The position numbers were made by a program, and so were the translations under genes. Shown piece by piece: positions 35,592 to 42,804 of a stretch of 59,917 bases of DNA. How positions within the stretch are numbered: position 1 is the stretch's first letter; every line of letters begins with the position of its first letter. The DNA lies in the NCBI GenBank assembly GCA_027449865.1, contig DAIDKV010000179.1, positions 1 to 59,917 of the forward strand, written 5' to 3'. Under the pieces are notes generated by a model, which did no database searches, was not told the origin of the DNA, and was given only the letters and a program-made list of their open reading frames with translations. Origin of the DNA: Planctomycetales bacterium (GTDB taxonomy: Bacteria > Planctomycetota > Planctomycetia > Isosphaerales > Isosphaeraceae).

Positions 35592-36269
35592 ATGGAACCG
35601 TTCGTCACGCACCGAGGCCGGCTGGCCCTCCTGGACTGGACCGACGTCAACACCGACCTGATCATCCCCGCGCGCTACCTGAAACGGATCGAGCGGACCG
35701 GCTTCGGCCCCCTGCTCTTCGCCGACAAGCGCTACGCCCCCGGCGGTGCCCCGGAGATCGACGACCCGGAGCGTCACGGCCCGGAGAACCCCGAATTTCC
35801 GCTGAACGACCCGGCACTCAAGGACGCGACGATCCTGGTGGTCGGCCGAAATTTCGGCTGCGGATCCAGCCGAGAGCATGCGGTCTGGGCCGTGCAACAG
35901 GCCGGATTCCGGGCGGTCATCGCTCCCGTGCCCGGCGAGGGATTCGCCGATATCTTCGAGTCGAACGCCTTCAACAACGGCCTGCTCGTGATCGAACTCC
36001 CCCAGGCCGACTGGGAGATGATTGCCAAGGCTAGCCACACTGCCCCCGGCCGCGCCGAGGCCACCATCGACCTCCGCCAGCAGAAGATCACCATCGAGCC
36101 CGTCGACGGCATCCCCGCCGCGAGCCTGGCCTTCCAGGTTCCCGAATCACAGCGCCATCGGCTGCTCCATGGTCTCGACGCGATCGCCGAGACCATGGCC
36201 CACGAACCCGAGATCGATCGCTACGAACGGTCCGCTCCCGAGTGGTCGCTCCCGTCGGGCGTCGCCTGA
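35592..36269 (+). CDS. leuD: 3-isopropylmalate dehydratase small subunit
   Basis: The 225-residue product is the swivel-domain partner of LeuC. It shows DWTDVNTDLIIPARYLKRIE, VVGRNFGCGSSREHAVWAVQ and the C-terminal FQVPESQRHRLLHGLDAI, all typical of LeuD. Start is ATG 35592 after an A-run (TTTAAAAAAAATGG). No Shine-Dalgarno sequence is visible, so initiation may depend on the A-rich leader. Upstream in-frame codons back to 35181 are a leuC shadow. A hairpin terminator follows the gene at 36302. Confidence 0.96.
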   Translation: MEPFVTHRGRLALLDWTDVNTDLIIPARYLKRIERTGFGPLLFADKRYAPGGAPEIDDPERHGPENPEFPLNDPALKDATILVVGRNFGCGSSREHAVWAVQQAGFRAVIAPVPGEGFADIFESNAFNNGLLVIELPQADWEMIAKASHTAPGRAEATIDLRQQKITIEPVDGIPAASLAFQVPESQRHRLLHGLDAIAETMAHEPEIDRYERSAPEWSLPSGVA

Positions 36270-36301
36270 CTTCCCGCCTACCTGCAACCCCACCACACAA
36301 A

Positions 36302-36342
36302 GCCCCGGAGGATCCGCGACGATCCGCCGGGGCCATTGTTTT
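36302..36342 (+). terminator. Rho-independent terminator after leuD
   Basis: GCCCCGGAGGATC (36302-36314) and GATCCGCCGGGGC (36321-36333) form a 13-bp stem with one mismatch around the loop CGCGAC. CATTGTTTT follows as a short U-tract. It ends the leuCD unit before the cysH promoter. Confidence 0.75.
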
Positions 36343-36362
36343 GCGCGGACCTCGCCAGAATC

Positions 36363-36391
36363 TTGACCTTGATGACCAGGATACCTAAGAT
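36363..36391 (+). promoter_or_regulatory. Sigma-70-type promoter for cysH
   Basis: TTGACC (36363-36368), a 17-base spacer and TAAGAT (36386-36391) form a good housekeeping promoter 49 bases before the GTG start. The segment ATACCTAAGATTGTCGCAAC around the -10 could hold a regulator site, possibly for the Rrf2 protein encoded behind cysH (inference). Confidence 0.65.
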
Positions 36392-36439
36392 TGTCGCAAC
36401 CCTGGAGGACGTGTCCGGGAACGGAAAGGACGAAGACCC

Positions 36440-37162
36440 GTGAATTCGGCACTGGCGACACCGGCGACCGAGGACTGGAGAGAGGCCCACTCGCAGCTCG
36501 AGGGGGCGACGCCGAGGGAGATCGTCCGATGGGCGGTGGAGCGATTCCACCCCCGGCTGACGATGGCGACGGCGTTCGGGCCGGAGGGCTGTATCCTGCT
36601 GCACATGCTCGCGGAGATCGAGCCGAAGGTCCGGGTCTTCAACCTCGACACGGGTTATCAGTTCCCGGAGACGCTCGAACTGCGCGACCGGATCGCCGAT
36701 CGTTACGGGATCGAGGTCGAGATGGTGGGGGCAGAGTTATCCGTTCCGGAGTACGAGGCGAAGCACGGCGGGCCGCTCTACGTGGCGAACTCGGACCAGT
36801 GCTGCTACGACCGGAAGATCGTTCCGCTCCGTCGGGCGCTGGTGGGATATGACGCCTGGATCACGGCGATCCGCGCCGACCAGTCGCCGGACCGCGCGGC
36901 CGCCCCGATCGTCGGACCCGACCCGAAGTTCGGACTGGTCAAGGTGAATCCCCTGCTCCACTGGACCAAGCGCGATGTCTGGGCCTTCATCGCCGCCCAC
37001 GACGTGCCGTACAACCCGCTGCACGACCGAGGTTATCCCTCGATCGGATGCTGGCCCTGCACGAAGCCGGTCGCCGCGGGCGACGACGACCGCGCCGGCC
37101 GATGGGCCGGCCAGGCCAAGACCGAATGCGGCCTGCACTCACTCGATAGTTCGCAACTCTAA
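36440..37162 (+). CDS. cysH: Phosphoadenylyl/adenylyl-sulfate reductase
   Basis: The 240-residue product reduces activated sulfate (APS or PAPS) to sulfite with thioredoxin. It carries Cys121-Cys122 and Cys204-x-x-Cys207, the ligands of a [4Fe-4S] cluster found in APS-type assimilatory reductases, plus the catalytic C-terminal ECGLH (Cys230). The cluster cysteines indicate the APS-using or dual-specific class rather than the clusterless PAPS reductase. The start is GTG at 36440. The TAA stop (37160-37162) is followed at once by an inverted repeat element, then by an Rrf2 regulator. Confidence 0.94.
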   Translation: MNSALATPATEDWREAHSQLEGATPREIVRWAVERFHPRLTMATAFGPEGCILLHMLAEIEPKVRVFNLDTGYQFPETLELRDRIADRYGIEVEMVGAELSVPEYEAKHGGPLYVANSDQCCYDRKIVPLRRALVGYDAWITAIRADQSPDRAAAPIVGPDPKFGLVKVNPLLHWTKRDVWAFIAAHDVPYNPLHDRGYPSIGCWPCTKPVAAGDDDRAGRWAGQAKTECGLHSLDSSQL

Positions 37163-37290
37163 TTTGTTCTTTGTAATTGGTAATTGGTTCTCTACCAGAC
37201 GTGCCAGCGTGGCTGCCAAATGGCCTCCCTGGCTACCCATTACCAGGAACAAATTACCATCTACAATCTGCCAATTACCAAGTATCAAGA
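37163..37290. repeat. Inverted short-repeat element (AATTGGT arms) between cysH and rrf2
   Basis: The left arm is TTGTAATTGGTAATTGG (about 37171-37187). The right arm carries matching CCATTACC, AAATTACC and CCAATTACC copies (37237-37280). The centre has a short GC hairpin (GCCAGCGTGGCTGCC). The left arm starts directly behind the cysH stop codon, and the right arm ends just before the ATG of the regulator. It is markedly AT-richer than its surroundings. Confidence 0.7.
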
Positions 37291-37292
37291 AA

Positions 37293-37712
37293 ATGAAAAT
37301 CTCGGCGAAGGCCGAATACGCCTGCCTGGCGCTGGTGGCCCTCGCGCGGCAGGCTTCGGAATCTCCGCCGATGCGAATTCGGGAGATCTCGGAGGAGTTC
37401 GGCATCCCCGAGCGGTATCTCGTGCAGATCCTGCTCCGGCTCAAGGGAGCGGGACTGGTGACGAGCCGACGCGGGGCCTCGGGTGGATATCATCTCGCTC
37501 GGCCGGCATCGGCGATCTCGATGGCGCAGATCCTTGAGGCGATCGACGGCCCCGATCTCTCCGTCCGCGCCTCCGGTCAGGCGAACCGCCCTGGCGCGGC
37601 GATTCTTGATCCCGTCTGGGACGAGGTTCGTGTTGCCGAGCGTACCGTTCTTGAGCGGACCACTCTGGCCCACCTCGCCGACCGAGCGGCTCCCCACGAC
37701 TGGAGCATCTAA
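37293..37712 (+). CDS. Rrf2-family transcriptional regulator
   Basis: The 139-residue product begins with the canonical Rrf2 winged helix: MKISAKAEYACLALVALARQ, IREISEEFGIPERYLVQIL and LKGAGLVTSRRGASGGYHLA. The three clustered Cys of IscR/NsrR are missing, so it probably does not bind an Fe-S cluster and is more like CymR, the cysteine-metabolism repressor. Together with its position behind cysH this suggests control of sulfate assimilation (inference). The start at 37293 is fixed by the family; upstream in-frame text is a cysH shadow. It is convergent with nagB across a perfect hairpin. Confidence 0.9.
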   Translation: MKISAKAEYACLALVALARQASESPPMRIREISEEFGIPERYLVQILLRLKGAGLVTSRRGASGGYHLARPASAISMAQILEAIDGPDLSVRASGQANRPGAAILDPVWDEVRVAERTVLERTTLAHLADRAAPHDWSI

Positions 37713-37743
37713 TCACCGCTCAGCTATCACACATTCCTTAATC

Positions 37744-37762
37744 TTTCGATTTTGAATCGAAA
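37744..37762. terminator. Small hairpin between convergent rrf2 and nagB
   Basis: TTTCGATT (37744-37751), loop TTG and AATCGAAA (37755-37762) form a perfect 8-bp stem in an AT-rich gap. T- and A-rich flanks could let it act in both directions, but the stem is GC-poor, so the terminator role is tentative. Confidence 0.45.
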
Positions 37763-37781
37763 ACATCAAACCAAGGAAATC

Positions 37782-38591
37782 TCATCTCCCCGGCAGCAGC
37801 CGTGCCGCGGGCTCGTCGAGGATCCAGGCCACGCGGTCGGCCGCTGATTGCAGCAGCGAGGCCGGAACGGTGGCCGTCATCGGGCCGGTCAGAGCGGCGG
37901 CCACGGCCTCGGCCTTGCGAGGACCTGTGGCGAGGATCAGGATCGACCGGGCCGACAGAATGGTCCCGATGCCCATCGTCAGGGCTCTGGGAATCACGGC
38001 CTCGATCGAGCCAAACTCACGGACCGCGTCGGCGCGGGTGACCGGGTGCAGCTCGACCATCCGGGTGGGGAGCCGGAGGGCTTCCTCCACCGGGAGGTCG
38101 GTCGGCTCGTTGAAGCCGATGTGCCCGTTCCGGCCGATGCCGAGAAGCTGAAAGTCCAGCCCGCCGTCGGCCTGAATCCACCGGTCGAACTGTGCGGCCG
38201 ACTCAGCGGCGAACGCCTCGGGGACGGTCCCATCGAGAACATGCGCCCGGTCTGGCGCCAGGTCGACTCGGCTGAAGAGGTGCCGGTGCATGTACGACCG
38301 ATAGCTCCTCGGATCGATCGGGCTGATCGGGTAATATTCGTCGAGGTTATAGGTGGTGACATCGCGGAAGGAAAGTGAGCCGGCCTCGTGACGATCGGCC
38401 AGGTGGGCATACACCGCCTCGGGCGTGGCGCCTGTGGCCAGTCCCAGGACAGCCCGGCCTCGCGCGCCGAGTGCCGAGCGGATCGCGGCCTCCACGTGGT
38501 CCGCGGCGAGCCGGCAGACCTCGGCCGCATTCTCAACCACGATCACCGACATGCCGGCCAGGCGGAGCGAACGGTCGTCGGCGTCTTTCAA
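37782..38591 (-). CDS. nagB: Glucosamine-6-phosphate deaminase
   Basis: The 269-residue product converts glucosamine-6-phosphate to fructose-6-phosphate and ammonia. Motifs are GLATGATPEAVY (phosphate loop), VTTYNLDEYY with the catalytic Asp, GIGRNGHIGFNEP with the catalytic His, and TMGIGTILSARSILILATG. Length and order match NagB. The start may be ATG 38591 or ATG 38552 (MSVIVVENAAEV); the second lies nearer the conserved part. It follows a LmbE-type deacetylase on the same strand (82-base gap), fitting use of N-acetylated amino sugars. Confidence 0.94.
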   Translation of the reverse strand: MKDADDRSLRLAGMSVIVVENAAEVCRLAADHVEAAIRSALGARGRAVLGLATGATPEAVYAHLADRHEAGSLSFRDVTTYNLDEYYPISPIDPRSYRSYMHRHLFSRVDLAPDRAHVLDGTVPEAFAAESAAQFDRWIQADGGLDFQLLGIGRNGHIGFNEPTDLPVEEALRLPTRMVELHPVTRADAVREFGSIEAVIPRALTMGIGTILSARSILILATGPRKAEAVAAALTGPMTATVPASLLQSAADRVAWILDEPAARLLPGR

Positions 38592-38673
38592 GGCGGGGGC
38601 TCCTCGCAGCGCCGATGAAGGCGCCGGGGTCGTCAGAATCCGATTGGGAGAAAATCTGCCGCGGGGCGATCCA

Positions 38674-39681
38674 TCAAACGGCGGCGACCGCCTCGGGCTC
38701 GGCGTGAGCCGGCTGGGTCGCAGGTGCCGTCGCGGCAGCGGTCGCCAATGGCGTCACGCACGATCCGGGATCGTCGAAGGCCAGGTGCCCGCCGAGGATT
38801 CCCAGGGCCAGATGAATCGGGTCGGGCGGGGTCGAACGGCATCGGGCCGCGTCGAACGATTCGATCTGGAAGAGTTCCACGCCGACGAATCGATCTTCCT
38901 TGCGATGGGCCCGGCCGGTGAGGCTATGCCCTTCGGCCCACTCACGCGTGAGCGCGGCGTAAGCCCGGCCCAGATGCGAGCAATACTGAGTATAGTCGGT
39001 CAATAGCACCTGCGAGGCGTGGCAATGGATGGCCCATTCCTTGGTGCGCTCGGCCTCGCCATCGTAACTAAAGTAAGCATTCGGCTGTGGGAGCGGGCCC
39101 CAGGGAGTCCATCCCGAGAGGACCAGCGTGTCGTGCAGCCCGGCGCCGACCAGGCCGATCGCGGCCAGTGCGCGGGTCATCCGGTGGGCCATGTGGGCGT
39201 CGTTGGCCGGCGGGACAATCACGGCGCCGGGACGTCGCCGGGCAAACCAGTCGACGACCTTGGCAAGATCGCCCTCGGTCGGCTCGTAGCCGGGACGATT
39301 GTACGATTCGAGGTTCCAGCAAACCGCCTCGGCGCCCAGGACGTTGCATTCGAGACGGAATTCGCCCTCGCGAACGGTGATCTTCTTCTGGTCGTTGAGC
39401 CAGGGGGCGGCGACGTTCCGTTCACCGGCGAAGAGCAGAACCTCGACGACCGGCAGGCCGCGGCGGACGGCGTATTCATGCAGCAGACAGGCGGCCGTGA
39501 TGGCGCCGTCGTCGGCATGCGGGCAGAGCATGACCAGAGGCCGGTCGGGGCGGAGAACGGCCCGGAGCGAGTCGCGGACGTCGACCAGATGGCCGTGGGT
39601 GCAGCAATCGCGGACACTCGCCAGGATACGATTGATCGCCGGCCGGCAATCCGCGGAAACGGGCGTCGCTATGTGGTCCAT
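38674..39681 (-). CDS. PIG-L/LmbE-type deacetylase
   Basis: The 335-residue product has the zinc-binding PHADD motif (residues 54-58) and a second set of ligands in NDAHMAHR (His162, His165), as in LmbE/PIG-L N-acetylglucosaminyl deacetylases. These zinc enzymes remove acetyl groups from GlcNAc-containing molecules. The downstream nagB gene suggests deacetylation of GlcNAc or GlcNAc-6-phosphate followed by deamination (inference from context). The C-terminal 60 residues are His/Ala/Thr-rich and less conserved. Cytoplasmic; no signal peptide. Confidence 0.88.
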   Translation of the reverse strand: MDHIATPVSADCRPAINRILASVRDCCTHGHLVDVRDSLRAVLRPDRPLVMLCPHADDGAITAACLLHEYAVRRGLPVVEVLLFAGERNVAAPWLNDQKKITVREGEFRLECNVLGAEAVCWNLESYNRPGYEPTEGDLAKVVDWFARRRPGAVIVPPANDAHMAHRMTRALAAIGLVGAGLHDTLVLSGWTPWGPLPQPNAYFSYDGEAERTKEWAIHCHASQVLLTDYTQYCSHLGRAYAALTREWAEGHSLTGRAHRKEDRFVGVELFQIESFDAARCRSTPPDPIHLALGILGGHLAFDDPGSCVTPLATAAATAPATQPAHAEPEAVAAV

Positions 39682-40219
39682 GGGAAGGTTCCGTCGGCCT
39701 CGTCGGCGATCGGCGGGAGGGCCCGGGGACCGGTGACGTTCCGGTGCCGCCGAATTTCATTCTCCGATCGCGATGCATGCGCGTCAACGGCAGAGACAAT
39801 CTGATCGTACCGGTGGCCCCTCGCGATCGGACTCTCCCTCGTGTCAGGCCATTGGTTCCGACTCTTCCCTCCTGAAACAAACAGCCCGGAAGCCGGCCCA
39901 TTCCAGGGATTCTTACGGTCGCGCCGTGATTTCGGGTGAGGCAAGATGGCGGCGAACCGCCCAGGGAAAATTTGTCCCTCAAAACGTCAGGCCCGTGACT
40001 CCACGGAAACCTCGACAGATATCGAAGCGTTCCGTGACTGTTGTCGATATTCTGGATGTCTCCATTTCCCGCCCGGCGGAGCTTCCGGAGATCGACCGCG
40101 GAATCCCGCGATCACTCCAGGCGATCCGCACGCTATTCGGCAGGAATCCACGACGGATGGACAGCGGTGAGGCCGGATCACTGAATGGAGACCGAGACCG
40201 AGTGAAAGGCGGTATCGTC
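39682..40219. other. Intergenic region, no gene recognised
   Basis: Across these 538 bases I see no supported gene or repeat. A frame in phase with the next gene is open from 39773, but its translation has no protein-like pattern. The region should contain the divergent promoters for the LmbE gene and the 115-residue gene. Confidence 0.45.
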
Positions 40220-40567
40220 ATGAGTACGATGGACAGGAAGGTAAGGATCTCGCTCAAGGGCGTGAAGGTGAACACGCTGTTGCCACCGGCGGCGTTGCCG
40301 GCCGACCTGGTGCCGCCCGAGCCGCAGCCGGCCGGCAACCCGGTGCTCGAGCTGGAGGTCGAGGGAACACCGCTGGTGATGCGGGTGGTCCTCAACGGCA
40401 AGTCGGTCCGTCGGGCGCTCAAGACGATCGCCGAGCACGGACCGGGAAACGTCAACGTGTTGTTGCAGGGAAATCTGAAGCCGGCGACCTCTCCGGGCGG
40501 CCCGTACGAGCTGGACGCGGCCGGGTTAACGGTCACACCCAAGGCGGCGAAGCCGGAGACTCCTTGA
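40220..40567 (+). CDS. Small FinO-like conserved protein
   Basis: The 115-residue product starts MSTMDRKVRISLKGVKVNTL. A Pro-rich turn is followed by VLELEVEGTPLVMRVVLNGK, SVRRALKTIAEHGPGNVNVL and LLQGNL, then a tail LTVTPKAAKPETP. The order 'beta strands, Lys-rich helix, V-x-L-Q-G strand' recalls small proteins annotated in cyanobacteria and planctomycetes as fertility-inhibition FinO-like, which may bind RNA. This is a memory-based resemblance. A GTG at 40202 is an alternative start. It stands alone. Confidence 0.6.
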   Translation: MSTMDRKVRISLKGVKVNTLLPPAALPADLVPPEPQPAGNPVLELEVEGTPLVMRVVLNGKSVRRALKTIAEHGPGNVNVLLQGNLKPATSPGGPYELDAAGLTVTPKAAKPETP

Positions 40568-41062
40568 TGGTCCCGATCGGTCGTGAAGCGGCGGGATCCG
40601 TCCGCGTGGAACGTCCGATAAGGGCAAACGGTCTCCGCCCGTCGCGGGACAGGGGTGTGGACCACGTCCAATCAGTCGGCCGTATGTTCGGTATCCCTCG
40701 CCGGGTCGTGACGGATCTGACGAGCCGCCGACCTGTCGAGGCGCCGCCGGCATCCCCGCCCGGTAGATCGGTCCAGTGCGGGATCCGTCGGACCCGGTCT
40801 GGCGGTCGGCCGGGTGGCATATCGGACAATTGTCAATATCCGTTCCGTCCCATTATCCGCCGCGTTCTGTCCCCTTTATCCGCGTCCATCCTGCCAGACT
40901 GTTATCATGCAATTTCGTGCTCAATTCAAGAATTTCAATCTGGAGGTAATCTCAGGTCCACGTAGGCCGGGCTCTTGATTGTTCGTATACTATTTCTTTG
41001 ACAAGACAGACAGCGCGTTTACGAGACGGTTCATTGTAATTTTGTAAATATAAGGAACACCG
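40568..41062. other. Intergenic transition into a lower-GC island
   Basis: From about 40830 onward the composition shifts from GC-rich to AT-rich. No gene is supported. Close to the ankyrin gene, TTGACA occurs at 40998-41003, and an AAGGA ribosome binding site lies at 41052-41056. Confidence 0.5.
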
Positions 41063-41803
41063 ATGAAAAAAAATCAGGGGGGGGTTTGCAGGCTTGCAGA
41101 AGGTATGCGGCAAAGCCGAATCGAATCGGAGTTGGCTAAGGCCATCGTTCACCATGATTTTGATCGAGTTGAAGTACTCTTGGGCTTAGGTGCCGACCCT
41201 AACCATGTAGATGGTGATGATCTTCGTCCTCTCGACATCGCGTTCTTGACGGTCGATTGCCCTTGGGAATTAGTCGAGTCACTTCTCCAAGCTGGGGCGA
41301 ACCCGAATACGGTCGACGAGGATGGATGCACACCGCTGATGGTGGCGCCTACGCGTTTTATCACTCTCTTAATATCCTTTGGTGCGGATGTTCATGCGAG
41401 AGATCTAGTGGGTAATACGGCAATGATCAGGGCTGCGTCTCATGATCTACCCGATCGACTTGCCATTCTTCTCGATTGTGGGGCCGACCTTGATGCTGTC
41501 AATTATCAAGGCCAGAACGCTTTGATTGCCGCAGTTGAGTCAGGGCAGGTTGAGAACGTCAGGTTATTGCTCGCCCGTGGCGCTAGCATCGTTCCACCTA
41601 CCTCCTATGGATGGATCGCTGTGATTTTGGCCGCTGCGGCGGGCGAGGCTGAGAAGTTACGGGGACTCTTAGACCATGGGGATTTCCGAGATATTACGAC
41701 TGCCAAGGGAGAGACCGCTCTGGACTGGGCACATAAGATGGGACAGCACCAGACCAAGAGGATTCTGAGGGAGTCCAGGAAACGGGGACGCAGTGCGCCG
41801 TGA
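41063..41803 (+). CDS. Ankyrin-repeat protein
   Basis: The 246-residue product has five to six ankyrin repeats from residue 25 on: VEVLLGLGADPNHVDGDDLR, VESLLQAGANPNTVDEDGCT, LLISFGADVHARDLVGNTAM, LAILLDCGADLDAVNYQGQN and VRLLLARGASIVPPTSYGWI. It is a protein-binding scaffold without a visible effector domain. AAGGA lies 7 bases before the ATG. Base and codon use are clearly less GC-rich than in the neighbours, suggesting transfer. The last codons (RKRGRSAP and the stop TGA) are encoded by the 26-base inverted repeat of the RAYT element, so the original C-terminus may have been replaced. Confidence 0.82.
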   Translation: MKKNQGGVCRLAEGMRQSRIESELAKAIVHHDFDRVEVLLGLGADPNHVDGDDLRPLDIAFLTVDCPWELVESLLQAGANPNTVDEDGCTPLMVAPTRFITLLISFGADVHARDLVGNTAMIRAASHDLPDRLAILLDCGADLDAVNYQGQNALIAAVESGQVENVRLLLARGASIVPPTSYGWIAVILAAAAGEAEKLRGLLDHGDFRDITTAKGETALDWAHKMGQHQTKRILRESRKRGRSAP

Positions 41804-41805
41804 AA
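41780..41805. repeat. Left 26-base inverted repeat of RAYT element
   Basis: It contains GGGGACGCAGTGCGCC and encodes the ankyrin C-terminus and stop codon. It is perfectly complementary to 42757-42782. Confidence 0.9.
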
Positions 41806-41952
41806 TGGCCTGCCCCCCAAAAGCTGGTCCAGTCTTAATGGGAATCGTATAACTGGCTGCTTCAGCCAAGGAACGACCCATGCGAAAGCGACCCCGACCG
41901 GACCAGAACGCCGGACGGGTAAACCGGGTCGGACGGGTAAACAGGGTCGCAG

Positions 41953-42651
41953 CTAGTTTTGCGGCCCATCCCCCGTTCGATTCCGCTTGGGCGGCCGGCC
42001 TTCCGGCCGCGTCGTATGTTCCAGGCCGAGCTCGCCCGCCGTCCGCTCGATCCACCGATCGTCTCCGTATGGTCGGCCCCGTTCGATGCTGATCCGCAGT
42101 CGCCCCAGTTCTCGCTCGCTCAGCGGCGCATTGACCCGACCCGTCCAGTCCCGAGGCCGCTCAACGGGCCAGCGAGTCAGGATGGCCTTGAGCGCCTTCT
42201 CGCCTCGTCGACGGGCCCACAGACTGCCCCATCGCCAGTCCTCCGCTCGCGCCACCAGCCCGGCCCCCAGGGCGTTCCGCTCCACATAACGCAGCACGGT
42301 TTTCAGGTGCTCGTCGCTCTGAACCGGGAAACTCTTGAACCGGCCTTGATACAGGTGACCGTTCCCCACGGTCCGGTTCGCGACCCGCCATCGCATCGCA
42401 TGCGTGTGGGCCAGCCACCGGAAGAAGTCGGTCACCTGACCGTCCGCCTCGGGCCAGACCACAAAGTGCCAGTGGTTGGACAGGATGCAGTAGGCCAGAA
42501 TGCGGATCGGGTGCCGCTGATGCGCCTCGATCATCACACGCTGGAACACCTCAAAGTCGGCATCCGAGCTGAAGAGGTGCATCTTGCCGACCGATCGGTT
42601 CAGCACGTGGTAGACCTGGCCTCCAGGGGCGTTCCGAGCGACTCTTGGCAT
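41953..42651 (-). CDS. REP-associated tyrosine transposase (Y1, HUH superfamily)
   Basis: The 232-residue product belongs to the Y1/HUH single-strand transposase family. The HUH motif is His60-Trp-His62 in CILSNHWHFVVWP and the nucleophilic Tyr is Tyr122 in RYVERNALGAGL. NRTVGNGHLYQGRFKSFPV is also typical of REP-associated tyrosine transposases. These enzymes cut and join ssDNA at REP-like palindromes. The start at 42651 (MPRVARNAPGGQVYHVLNRS) is family-typical; an open extension to 42762 merely translates the repeats. The stop lies within an inner inverted repeat. The gene is intact. Confidence 0.92.
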   Translation of the reverse strand: MPRVARNAPGGQVYHVLNRSVGKMHLFSSDADFEVFQRVMIEAHQRHPIRILAYCILSNHWHFVVWPEADGQVTDFFRWLAHTHAMRWRVANRTVGNGHLYQGRFKSFPVQSDEHLKTVLRYVERNALGAGLVARAEDWRWGSLWARRRGEKALKAILTRWPVERPRDWTGRVNAPLSERELGRLRISIERGRPYGDDRWIERTAGELGLEHTTRPEGRPPKRNRTGDGPQN

Positions 42652-42690
42652 GAGTCGCAGGTTACCTGGCTGCACCATCCCCGTCAATAC

Positions 42691-42738
42691 TAGCTGCGTC
42701 CCCGTTTCCCGTTCTAGCTGCGTCCCCGTTTCCCGTTC
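42691..42738. repeat. Two tandem 24-base GGGGACGCA-type repeats
   Basis: TAGCTGCGTCCCCGTTTCCC plus GTTC is repeated exactly at 42691-42714 and 42715-42738, just upstream of the transposase start. On the minus strand each reads GAACGGGAAACGGGGACGCA. The GGGGACGCA core also occurs in the terminal repeats and once more at 44495-44503. Confidence 0.9.
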
Positions 42739-42756
42739 CGCTGAAGACTCAGACCT

Positions 42757-42782
42757 TTTCACGGCGCACTGCGTCCCCGTTT
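42757..42782. repeat. Right 26-base inverted repeat of RAYT element
   Basis: Perfect complement of 41780-41805. It ends 22 bases before the stop of the TlpA-like gene. Confidence 0.9.
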
Positions 42783-42804
42783 AGTCCCCCCGTCCTTCGC
42801 ATCG

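Larger units (their letters stand above)
41780..42782. mobile_element. RAYT element with 26-base terminal inverted repeats
   Basis: A perfect 26-base inverted repeat bounds the element: 41780-41805 (AAACGGGGACGCAGTGCGCC...) and its complement at 42757-42782. Inside lie the tyrosine transposase gene, a GGTAAACC-type tandem pair at 41912-41949, a 10-base inner inverted repeat (CGCAGCTAGT at 41948-41957, ACTAGCTGCG at 42689-42698) and two 24-base direct repeats at 42691-42738. About 1.0 kb. Confidence 0.8.

Noticed and set aside
41063-41803. Defence island around the ankyrin gene
   Set aside because: No nuclease, helicase, reverse transcriptase or restriction-type gene lies nearby; only a RAYT element.
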